DNA of 30,762 bases from positions 1-30,762 of the forward strand of contig CAYWPG010000043.1 of assembly GCA_964460035.1 (NCBI GenBank), read 5' to 3'. How positions within the stretch are numbered: the stretch's first letter is position 1; every line of letters begins with the position of its first letter. Made by a program: the position numbers and the translations under genes. Positions 18,644-25,790 of this stretch are shown here, in pieces. The stretch comes from CAYWPG01 sp964460035. GTDB lineage: Bacteria > Pseudomonadota > Gammaproteobacteria > Nitrococcales > AK92. The notes beneath the pieces are model-generated. The model saw only the letters and a program-made list of their open reading frames with translations, was not told the DNA's origin and ran no database searches.

Positions 18644-20050
18644 TTAACTGGCCGGCAAAAAGTCGATCGGATAAAGAATCGTGAGCGCCGGCACGCCTTC
18701 TTTAGGACCGAAATTGAAGCGTTTTACCCGGTCCACAATTTCGCTGACCAAAGTGGGCGAGTTCATATCCGTGGACTCGACGGTGCAGGCCGATACGGTG
18801 CCGTCCGGCTCGATCGTGATGCGCAACACCATCTTTCCACGCAGGGTCGGATCGCGGCGCAGCTCGCGGTTGTAGATGCGGTACAGCGCCGCCTTATAGC
18901 GGTCGAACACGATCTGGATTTCCTCATCCGTGCGGGACGCGGTCAGGCTGCCGCTACGCGGGCGCTCGGCACTGCCCGCGCCGGAGCTCGTGCCGATGGC
19001 GCTCTCGACCCTGGCGAACTCCACCGCGCCGCCTTGGCGGCCGGCTGCGCCCACATTGCGGCTGAGGCTGGCGGTATCGATGCCGCCGCTTCCCCCCTGG
19101 GCTTGCGCAGTGAGCAGAGCGCGCGGCGCCGGCTGGCCAACGCGCCGGTCGCCCGCGTCGCTGATGCGGGCGTCGACACCGAGCTGCGCTTGCGGCGCGC
19201 TCTGGGTGAGCTCGGAAAGCTGACTCTTGAAAGCCAGCAACCCTGCGGACTGAGCAGTCTGGCGCGCAGCCTGCCGCTCGGTCGGTGTCGGCGCCGGAGC
19301 CTCTTGCCGTGGCACTCGCTCGGCCACTTGCGGCTCGGTTGGCTGCTCCACCGGCTGCTCAGGAGTCGGTTCTTGCGGCTTGGGCTCTTCGACGCGGGCC
19401 ACCGGCGGGGGCGGCTCCTCGCGCACTAAGCGTGCAATGCGCTCGGGAATCTCGACCACCTCCGTAGGCGGCGGCGAGATCGTCCACAACGACGTCAGAT
19501 ACGCGAAGCCGATGGTGACCAGCAGCGAAACCGATAGCGCCTTGCGCAAACGGTTCTTGTCCTCGCGCGGCTCCGACCATGGCATCGCCGCCGGACGAAA
19601 CGGCGGCGCCACGAACTCGCGAACAATGACGTACTCATCCCGGCGCCGCTCTTCCTGCAGCTGCAGCTCTTGAAGTTCGTCGGACAGCAGTTCAATGCGC
19701 GCGTGCTCGCGCCGAATGTGCTCATCCAGCTCGGTGCGACGGGCCTGCACAGCCGCCAAATCCTGCTGGAAGGCGGCGATGTCTTCGCGCAGCTTCGCCA
19801 GGCGCTCGGCAGGCGGCCTTTCCGCGTTGCCTTCGCCCCAGAACAGGTCGCTGGCGCCCAGTTCGTCGAGCTTGGCCAGCGAAGTGCAAATGTCGTCCAG
19901 CAGCGCATACTGCTGCCGACGCGCCTCTCTGGCCGCCAGCTGGGCGTCGACCTCGCGCCTACGCTCTTCCAGCGCGGCGATGTGCTGCTGCGCCTCTTGA
20001 ATCTGCGCCTGCACCAGCCGCTGGTCTTCGGGTATCGCTACAACCGCCAT
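18644..20050 (-). CDS. TonB-like energy transducer with AgmX/PglI C-terminal domain and cytoplasmic coiled coil
   Basis: This 468-aa protein has four parts. A charged, heptad-rich coiled coil at about 8-140 is interrupted around 52-80. One membrane segment lies at about 171-191 (LSVSLLVTIGFAYLTSLW). A Pro/Glu-rich linker at about 193-255 has EPPPP and repeated EQP motifs. A C-terminal AgmX/PglI-type domain at about 371-468 starts at TDEEIQIVFDRY and contains GKMVLRITIEPDG and FNFGP. This domain is shared by the Myxococcus gliding proteins GltG and GltJ (PglI and AgmX) and is TonB-C-like. With ExbB/ExbD encoded just upstream, it should carry proton-driven conformational work across the periplasm. 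The 170-residue cytoplasmic coiled coil is unusual, since TonB has only a short cytoplasmic tail. The start lies 2 bp after the previous stop, with AGGG upstream. Confidence 0.88.
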   Translation of the reverse strand: MAVVAIPEDQRLVQAQIQEAQQHIAALEERRREVDAQLAAREARRQQYALLDDICTSLAKLDELGASDLFWGEGNAERPPAERLAKLREDIAAFQQDLAAVQARRTELDEHIRREHARIELLSDELQELQLQEERRRDEYVIVREFVAPPFRPAAMPWSEPREDKNRLRKALSVSLLVTIGFAYLTSLWTISPPPTEVVEIPERIARLVREEPPPPVARVEEPKPQEPTPEQPVEQPTEPQVAERVPRQEAPAPTPTERQAARQTAQSAGLLAFKSQLSELTQSAPQAQLGVDARISDAGDRRVGQPAPRALLTAQAQGGSGGIDTASLSRNVGAAGRQGGAVEFARVESAIGTSSGAGSAERPRSGSLTASRTDEEIQIVFDRYKAALYRIYNRELRRDPTLRGKMVLRITIEPDGTVSACTVESTDMNSPTLVSEIVDRVKRFNFGPKEGVPALTILYPIDFLPAS

Positions 20051-20052
20051 AA

Positions 20053-20553
20053 TCAGCCCTGGTGCGCCTTCTGGATTACGGCCAGAGAGATCCTGGTATA
20101 ACCGGCGTTGGTACAGGTCTCCATCAGCTTCTTAAGAGCCCGGAACGGAATGTTCCGGTCGGCGAGGATGGTGACTTCCCGGCTCTCCGCCACGGCCTGG
20201 GTGTTTACCCCGATGACGCTCTCCTGCAGCCGCGTGAGGCGCTCTTGCATGGGCGCGATGTAGCTCTCCTTGGACTCGAGCACGTCCTCCAGCGAGGCGA
20301 CCAGCTCGCCCTGGACCAACACGTACTCCTCGCTGACCATCACCACCACCGTCTGGCGCGGTTTAGCCTCCACGATCGAATCCGGCAGCACGATGTCCTT
20401 GGGCGGCTCCACGATCTCGGTGGCCGACTGGTTGACCAGCAGGAAGAAGACCAGGATGGTGAACACGTCCATCAGCGCGGTCAGGTTCAGCGCGGCTTTG
20501 TGTTTCTTGGCCCGCGCCATGCGCCGCATGCGGCGGCTTTGGCTTGCTCTCAT
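20053..20553 (-). CDS. ExbD/TolR-family proton-channel subunit (second copy)
   Basis: A 166-aa protein with a basic cytoplasmic N-terminus (RRMRRMARAKKHK), one membrane helix at about 22-42 (LNLTALMDVFTILVFFLLV) and a periplasmic domain. The helix carries the Asp in LMDVFTILVFFLL, which in ExbD/TolR/MotB is the proton-carrying residue. The C-terminal part (ILADRNIPFRALKKLMETC) matches the usual ExbD alpha/beta fold. The first codons overlap the preceding exbD-like gene by 4 bp (ATGA), indicating translational coupling. It differs clearly from that neighbour in sequence, so the pair is not a recent tandem duplication. It probably forms a heteromeric stator with the other ExbD around the ExbB-like pentamer. 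Confidence 0.92.
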   Translation of the reverse strand: MRASQSRRMRRMARAKKHKAALNLTALMDVFTILVFFLLVNQSATEIVEPPKDIVLPDSIVEAKPRQTVVVMVSEEYVLVQGELVASLEDVLESKESYIAPMQERLTRLQESVIGVNTQAVAESREVTILADRNIPFRALKKLMETCTNAGYTRISLAVIQKAHQG

Positions 20554-21041
20554 GGCGCGTCCCCCAGGGCCAACTGCGGAAACAGCACGTGGCGCTCGCG
20601 CCCTTCGCCGTCTTCCATGGGAAGCTCGGCCACCTTTACCGCGTCCATCACGTGCACGAGTTCCTCGTAGGTCACATCAGGCTCGATCAGGATGGTCGCA
20701 TCCTCTTTGGCCGGGTACCGGCGCTTGAGACTCAACAGGTGTTCGGACAGAGCCTGCAGGTCGTGCTTGCCGTTGTGCTTGGGCAGCGTCGTCACCACGC
20801 GCCTGCCGTCGCCGATCTCTATGCGGTCCTGGCGCACGATGACCTCCACGGTCACCACCGGCTCATCGGGCTTGCTGCCGCCGGCGCTCCCTTCGGGCAG
20901 GTTCAGCTCCTGGATGGTGATCCGGGAAAAAACCGCCGTTACCAGCAGAAATGGAATCAGAACCACCATCAGATTCAGGAAGGTGGTTACATCCATTTCG
21001 GGCGTTTCTGTCAGGCGCCTGTAGTGACGCTTCTTAGCCAT
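20550..21041 (-). CDS. ExbD/TolR-family proton-channel subunit (first copy)
   Basis: A 163-aa protein. The N-terminus MAKKRHYRRL is followed by a membrane helix with EMDVTTFLNLMVVLIPFLLV, holding the conserved Asp at residue 17. A periplasmic domain follows with DATILIEPDVTYEELVHVMDAV, the typical ExbD strand-helix unit. The C-terminal tail (about 145-163) is not part of the usual fold. The ribosome binding site AGGA sits 8 bp upstream and the gap to the channel gene is 13 bp. One TolQ-like plus two TolR-like subunits matches the AglR/AglQ/AglS set of Myxococcus. Biochemically it should form part of a proton-conducting stator in the inner membrane. Confidence 0.92.
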   Translation of the reverse strand: MAKKRHYRRLTETPEMDVTTFLNLMVVLIPFLLVTAVFSRITIQELNLPEGSAGGSKPDEPVVTVEVIVRQDRIEIGDGRRVVTTLPKHNGKHDLQALSEHLLSLKRRYPAKEDATILIEPDVTYEELVHVMDAVKVAELPMEDGEGRERHVLFPQLALGDAP

Positions 21042-21054
21042 GGCCAGGTCCTGC

Positions 21055-21720
21055 TCAGGCGGCCGGCTTCAGCAATTCATGCTGACGACGGGCGTGACGG
21101 GAAATCAGGTTCAGAGTCTTCACCGAAGCCATTTCCAGGCTGTCGACGATCTCCCCAGTTCGCGCGACCAGATAGGCATGCAATATCAGCATGGGAATAC
21201 CGACCATCAAGCCTAGCGCGGTGGTATTCATCGCCACCGAAATACTGGCTGATAGCAGGTCGGCTTTTTCAGCGGGATTAGCGGCGGATACCGCATTAAA
21301 TGCGGCGATCAGACCCACGATGGTTCCCAACAGACCCAGCAAGGTCGCAACGTTGGCGAACAGCGCGATATAAGCCGTGCGTTTCTCCAGCTGCGGCACG
21401 ATTTCCATCATGCCTTCTTCCATCGCGATCTCTATATCCTCGCGCCGGCGCACCGTGCCTTCCCGCTCCAGCCCGAGATTCAGCAACTTGCTGATGGTGG
21501 AGTTGTCGTTCGCCGTCATCTCGCGCGCGGTATCGAAATCCGCTTCAGCCAGCACCGGCTGCAGCTTCTCCCATGCCTTTCTATTGGCGCGCGTGACCAG
21601 GCTCAGCTTGATGAGCCGCTCGGCCCCGATCGCGCCACCGATGGCGCCAACGATGAGGATCGGGTACATGAACGCCCCGCCATCGCGTATGAAACTGACC
21701 ACCGCATCGATAATGAACAT
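21055..21720 (-). CDS. MotA/TolQ/ExbB-family proton-channel protein
   Basis: A 221-aa protein from the ATG at 21720, which has AAGGGGGG about 9 bp upstream; an in-frame GTG at 21729 is less well placed. Membrane helices lie at about 15-35 (FMYPILIVGAIGGAIGAERLI), 114-140 and 159-185. The signature GLLGTIVGLIAAF in helix 2 and MNTTALGLMVGIP in helix 3 are those of TolQ/ExbB proteins, including the pore-lining threonine. In this family five such subunits surround a pair of ExbD/TolR helices and convert proton flow to mechanical work. The two ExbD-like genes follow directly. The length is normal for the family. Confidence 0.95.
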   Translation of the reverse strand: MFIIDAVVSFIRDGGAFMYPILIVGAIGGAIGAERLIKLSLVTRANRKAWEKLQPVLAEADFDTAREMTANDNSTISKLLNLGLEREGTVRRREDIEIAMEEGMMEIVPQLEKRTAYIALFANVATLLGLLGTIVGLIAAFNAVSAANPAEKADLLSASISVAMNTTALGLMVGIPMLILHAYLVARTGEIVDSLEMASVKTLNLISRHARRQHELLKPAA

Positions 21721-21743
21721 GGCCCGCACCCCCCTTCAAATAA

Positions 21744-22013
21744 TCAACGATTACTCAATTCGTAAAAGCGCAGCTCCCGCATGAAAACGTCCCTATCGAC
21801 GGGAACCAGCGCATCGCTCAGTAGAGCCGAAGAGAACTCTGACTCCTCTCCGGGGCCGGAAGATTTCCAAGGAACGATAAACAGCGACTTAGGAGCCTCG
21901 TTGTTCCCAATAATGGAAATTCCAGACACCGTCCTCGGTTCTTCCTCGTTGCTTGCCATCGCAAACAAAGGCATGAAAAGCAAACCCAAAAGGACAGCCT
22001 TTTTCAGATTCAT
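21744..22013 (-). CDS. Small secreted protein of the cluster, unknown function
   Basis: The start at 22013 gives 89 aa and is favoured by AGGAGAG 6 bp upstream; the frame is open to 22049, but that start would overlap the preceding gene. MNLKKAVLLGLLFMPLFAMA is a clear signal peptide. The mature part of about 69 residues has SISIIGNNEAPKSLFIVPWK-like features (GISIIGNNEAPKSLFIVPWK at about 31-50), an acidic middle, and PVDRDVFMRELRFYEL at the C-terminus. No lipobox is present. I do not recognise a named family, but the position between TPR lipoprotein and channel genes suggests a periplasmic component of the same machine. It is small enough to be missed by automated annotation. Confidence 0.8.
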   Translation of the reverse strand: MNLKKAVLLGLLFMPLFAMASNEEEPRTVSGISIIGNNEAPKSLFIVPWKSSGPGEESEFSSALLSDALVPVDRDVFMRELRFYELSNR

Positions 22014-22023
22014 TTGCGCTCTC

Positions 22024-22692
22024 CTATAACCCCAACCGGCCTCGAACATCCGCTATCCAGACGGCAACACGCTCGTCCTGAGGGATCGCTTCCAAATACG
22101 CCGAGTACTGCTCCAAGGCGCACTCCAGATCGCCGAGAAACAGATCGCACAGAATCCCCAGATTCTTTCGGGCAGGCAGAAATTCGGGGTAGGTCGCCAG
22201 CACGCGCTCGTATACGCCGCGAGCTTCCTGGAACCGACCGCGGCGGCGCAGCACCATGGCGTACTCGTTGCTCGCCACCAGGTGATCGGGGTTGATGGCA
22301 AGCGCCTTTTGCAGGCTCTGCTCGGCCTCTTCGAGCTTCCCCACCAGCCGGTAGGCAATACCCAGATTGATGTAAGGCGCTGTATTACCCTGGCCTTGCG
22401 GGTGCTCCACCAGAGCCTCGAGCACGGCGATCCCTTCGCTGTACTCCTCGGCCTGCAGATGACGCAGGGCCCGCTCGAAGTCGCGCAGCAACTCGGCACT
22501 GAGCGCGACCTCCTCGTGCACCGAGTACGCGGTGGGAAGCTGCTCATCGGCTGTGTCCACGGCCGTGTCCTGCCGCGATTGCAGCGCCGTGCAGCCGGCC
22601 AACGCCACGCTCAGGCCAAAGGCGGCAAGTGCGGCTCGCAAGGCTGTGCGCATAGCGGCAATCGGGCTGAAGCGAATGACAGCTATCGCCAT
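22024..22692 (-). CDS. TPR-repeat lipoprotein
   Basis: A 222-aa protein. LAGC at residues 31-34 is a lipobox, with Thr at +2, so outer-membrane attachment is expected. The start at 22692 is 2 bp after the previous stop and has a G-rich binding site inside the end of that gene; an ATG at 22653 gives a more compact signal peptide (Cys at 21) but lacks a good binding site. From about residue 65 come four to five TPR-like helical pairs (for example INLGIAYRLVGKLEEAEQSLQKAL and NEYAMVLRRRGRFQEARGVYERVL, each partly quoted). It is likely a periplasm-facing scaffold. GltC/GltE-like roles in the Myxococcus machine are possible but unproved. Confidence 0.88.
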   Translation of the reverse strand: MAIAVIRFSPIAAMRTALRAALAAFGLSVALAGCTALQSRQDTAVDTADEQLPTAYSVHEEVALSAELLRDFERALRHLQAEEYSEGIAVLEALVEHPQGQGNTAPYINLGIAYRLVGKLEEAEQSLQKALAINPDHLVASNEYAMVLRRRGRFQEARGVYERVLATYPEFLPARKNLGILCDLFLGDLECALEQYSAYLEAIPQDERVAVWIADVRGRLGL

Positions 22693-22694
22693 GG

Positions 22695-25600
22695 CTACTC
22701 ACTCCCCTCCCCTTGGTGCGCCGCGTCGCCGGCCTCGCCCGCTTCCGAGCGCTCTGGCTCCTCGGCAACGGCGTCCGGCGCCGCGTCTGCCGGCTCGGGC
22801 TCCGGGCGTACGATGTCATAGCGATACGCCCCCACCGAGGTAACGAAGCCGGTGCTTTCCTCCGGCTTGGCGTAGCGGGCTGGCATTAGCTCCGCGAGCC
22901 TGGCCAGGCTTTTCTCTATCCACTGGTTGAAGACGCCCACCGACATCAGCTCGAGGTTCTTGATATGCACCTCGATCGCCCGCTCCTCGAACGGATAGGC
23001 CTGCTCTTCGAGCAAGAGCTCGTATTCCTCAAGCTCCAGCGGGCTGAGATTGGCGGGCCGTTCGGATTCCATTAGCGCCGTGCTGAAGTGGCCGTAGATC
23101 TCGGCGATGTAATACGTCGCGGCAGCCGTCGACTCGCCGATCCGGTATTCGGTCAGCTTGCCGAAAGCATCCAGTGCCGCCTGCATGGCCTGCTGCTTGC
23201 GTCGGAGGTTCTGCTCGAACGGCTGCACCAGGTGAATGTCGACCAGGCGCTGGTACAACGGCTCCGTGATCACCAGCGCCGAGGTGGCCGCGAGATGGCG
23301 GGTGCGGTCGGTACGGGCTTTGCCGGCGCGGGCATCGGCATCGACGATCAGGCGCAACTGGCGGTGATAGTTGGTCTGATCGCCCAGGCTCTGGTAGACG
23401 GACGCCAACCGGTAACGCGCGTCCAAAGCGGGCTCCAGCGGCCGCGGGAAGTGCTGCAGATAGCGTGTGTACGCCTGAATCGCGCGCCTCGGCTCGCCAC
23501 CTTCCTCGTACAGTTCGGCGGCAATGAGCAGAGCCTCGCGGCGCACTTGCTCGTCGTCCGTTTCCTGCTCTATGCGCTCGTACTCGCTTGCCGCCAACAC
23601 CAGCTGGCCGGACTCCTTATAGACCAGCGCGATTCGCTTGGTGACCTCCGGCTGCAAGGGATGGCCGGGGAAGTCGCGACGGAATGCCCGCAGCACTTCC
23701 GCCGCGCGATCCCAGGCCTTGAGCTGAATGAGCGCGACGGCGCCGTCGAATTCGGCGGTGGGACGTATGCGGGAGTTCGGCGCATGCAGGGCCAGACGCA
23801 GGAAATGGTATGCTGCGGTCTCGTAATCCTCAGCAGCAACGGCTTGCTCACCCTGCTTGTAGATCGCGGCGGCCAGGTTTTCGTAAAGCTCGTCGCGGTC
23901 TTCGGCGTCCGCAACCGTACGCTCCAGCACCTGGGCATAGCCCTGCTCGGCGTCCTCGAAGCGCTGCAAATCGAAAGAAGCATGCGCCACCACCAGCCAG
24001 GCCGAGCGCAACGTGTCCGACTCCGCCTCGGGGTAGCTCGCGATCACGCGGCGGCCCACTTCCACCGCCTGCGCATAATCCTGCATTTCATACAGGTCCG
24101 CGGCCGCCCCGCCGAGCACCGTCGGCGCATCGGCGTGCTCGGGGAAGGTGTCGCCGAAGCGCAGCGATGCGCGTACCACCTCGCGCCTAGCGGCGTCCTT
24201 TTCTTCCTCCGGACGGGAGTTCAGGTGCTGCCGGTAGGCATACACCGCGGCATAGGCGGCGGCGGACATTTGCTCGTGCGGCTGATAGTCATAGGCGGTG
24301 CGCTCGTACTCCCGTGCCGCCTCGGCATAGTTCTTGTTCTCCAGCAGCAGATCGGCGAGCTGGTAGTTGATAGGCGGAGAGTCCGCATCCCGCGGGAACG
24401 AGCTCAGATACTCGCGGTACCAAAGCCGCGCCTCGTGAAAGTTCTCGGGCTTCGCTTCGGCCAAGTGCTCGTCCTGATACAGCGAGTGGTAGTGATTGGC
24501 GAGCTCCTTCAGGGTCTGCTTCAGGTAACCGAGCACCTCCGGAAAACTCTCGACCTGGAAATGCTGCCAATACTCGGACCGCAAACCGTATTTGCGCGCG
24601 AACGCCTTGTTGGCATCGATTACGAGACGGGGGAATCCGCCCTCCTTGTAGATCTCGATCACGCGCATATCGAAGCGCGGCGAGCTGCGGTGGAACGGAT
24701 AGCGGCGCACGAACGCCTGGTAAGCCTGGGCGGCGTCGCTGTAGCGGCGTTTCTCCAGGTAATGCTCGCCCAGGTTGCTGTAAACGTGCTCCTCGAACGC
24801 GCGCTCGCCATAGCGGTGGAAGTAGTCGTCCACCGCTTCCGGGCCGCCCAGGTAGGAGAAGCTGAAACTAATGACGCGAAAAGTGTCGTCTATGCGCTGC
24901 CGCTCCAGGTCGCTGTCGATGCGCGCAAAGTCGACGCCGGCGGCCGCATGATGATCGAGCAACCCGATAAAGCTGTGCAGGCCTTCCTCGTACAGCTCCT
25001 GCTTGTACAGGCTCCACCCGAGCTTGTAGAGCGCCAGCTCGTAGAAGGCGGAGCCCACGCCCAATTCGGTGACCGCCTGGTAAGCTTCCTCGGCATCCAA
25101 GTAGCGCTGGCGGGTGAAGAAATACTCGCCGCGCCTGAACTGCACTTCGTCGATGTACACCGAGCGCGGGAACTGGACGACCATGCGGTCCATGATCTGC
25201 ATGGCCGTTTCTATCTCGCCCAGCTCCTCATAGACGCGCGCCATCTGATAGAGCACCTGGTCGTTGCGCTCATAGTGCGGGTACTCCGTGAGCAGCCGCT
25301 GGTAGAGCGCAATGGCTTCCAGCGCATTGGCCCGTTGCTCCGCTTCGGTATTGCCTACCAGCACGCTGGGCCGTTGCAGCGAATCCGCTGCGGCGGCCCT
25401 CGCCTCGAACTCCTCGTCCGATTCGCGCTGCGGGGGAGTCGAGGCCACTCGCTGCACTACCGGCTTGACCGCAGGCGCGGGCTCGGGAGCCGCCGTGGCC
25501 ACGATGCGCGCCCCGGCCTGACGCTGGGCGGCGCCGCCTATCAAACCGTACTCGCGCTCCACCTTGAGATCGGCCAAGCGGCGAATAGCCTCCGGCGTCA

Positions 25601-25790
25601 TGGCCGACTCGGGCGTGGCGGCAAGAAATTGCCGGTAACTTTCGATCGCTTTCTCCAGGCCGCCCTCGATGTACTCCTCCTTGATCTCGGGCTTCACCTC
25701 GCGCAGCGACGACAGGGTCTCGCCGCCCGGCGTGCTGGAGCAGGCGGTAAGCGCGGCGGTCAGACTGGCAAGCACGAGACGGCCATTCAT
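22695..25790 (-). CDS. Large TPR-repeat lipoprotein
   Basis: A 1031-aa protein. LTAC at residues 14-17 is a lipobox, with Ser at +2 (CSST), so an outer-membrane lipoprotein is expected. Nearly the whole chain is TPR-like helical hairpins, including VLYQMARVYEELGEIETAMQ, FRRGEYFFTRQRYLDAEEAY, NLGEHYLEKRRYSDAAQAYQ and ALLIAAELYEEGGEPRRAIQ. This resembles a long BamD/YbgF-like solenoid. The C-terminal 35 residues are acidic and Ala/Glu/Pro-rich, probably disordered. The start overlaps the previous stop by 4 bp (ATGA). A protein of this size could span much of the periplasm as a scaffold for the ExbB/ExbD/TonB-like motor. By composition it could play the role of GltD/GltE in Myxococcus; this is inference. 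Confidence 0.88.
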   Translation of the reverse strand: MNGRLVLASLTAALTACSSTPGGETLSSLREVKPEIKEEYIEGGLEKAIESYRQFLAATPESAMTPEAIRRLADLKVEREYGLIGGAAQRQAGARIVATAAPEPAPAVKPVVQRVASTPPQRESDEEFEARAAAADSLQRPSVLVGNTEAEQRANALEAIALYQRLLTEYPHYERNDQVLYQMARVYEELGEIETAMQIMDRMVVQFPRSVYIDEVQFRRGEYFFTRQRYLDAEEAYQAVTELGVGSAFYELALYKLGWSLYKQELYEEGLHSFIGLLDHHAAAGVDFARIDSDLERQRIDDTFRVISFSFSYLGGPEAVDDYFHRYGERAFEEHVYSNLGEHYLEKRRYSDAAQAYQAFVRRYPFHRSSPRFDMRVIEIYKEGGFPRLVIDANKAFARKYGLRSEYWQHFQVESFPEVLGYLKQTLKELANHYHSLYQDEHLAEAKPENFHEARLWYREYLSSFPRDADSPPINYQLADLLLENKNYAEAAREYERTAYDYQPHEQMSAAAYAAVYAYRQHLNSRPEEEKDAARREVVRASLRFGDTFPEHADAPTVLGGAAADLYEMQDYAQAVEVGRRVIASYPEAESDTLRSAWLVVAHASFDLQRFEDAEQGYAQVLERTVADAEDRDELYENLAAAIYKQGEQAVAAEDYETAAYHFLRLALHAPNSRIRPTAEFDGAVALIQLKAWDRAAEVLRAFRRDFPGHPLQPEVTKRIALVYKESGQLVLAASEYERIEQETDDEQVRREALLIAAELYEEGGEPRRAIQAYTRYLQHFPRPLEPALDARYRLASVYQSLGDQTNYHRQLRLIVDADARAGKARTDRTRHLAATSALVITEPLYQRLVDIHLVQPFEQNLRRKQQAMQAALDAFGKLTEYRIGESTAAATYYIAEIYGHFSTALMESERPANLSPLELEEYELLLEEQAYPFEERAIEVHIKNLELMSVGVFNQWIEKSLARLAELMPARYAKPEESTGFVTSVGAYRYDIVRPEPEPADAAPDAVAEEPERSEAGEAGDAAHQGEGSE

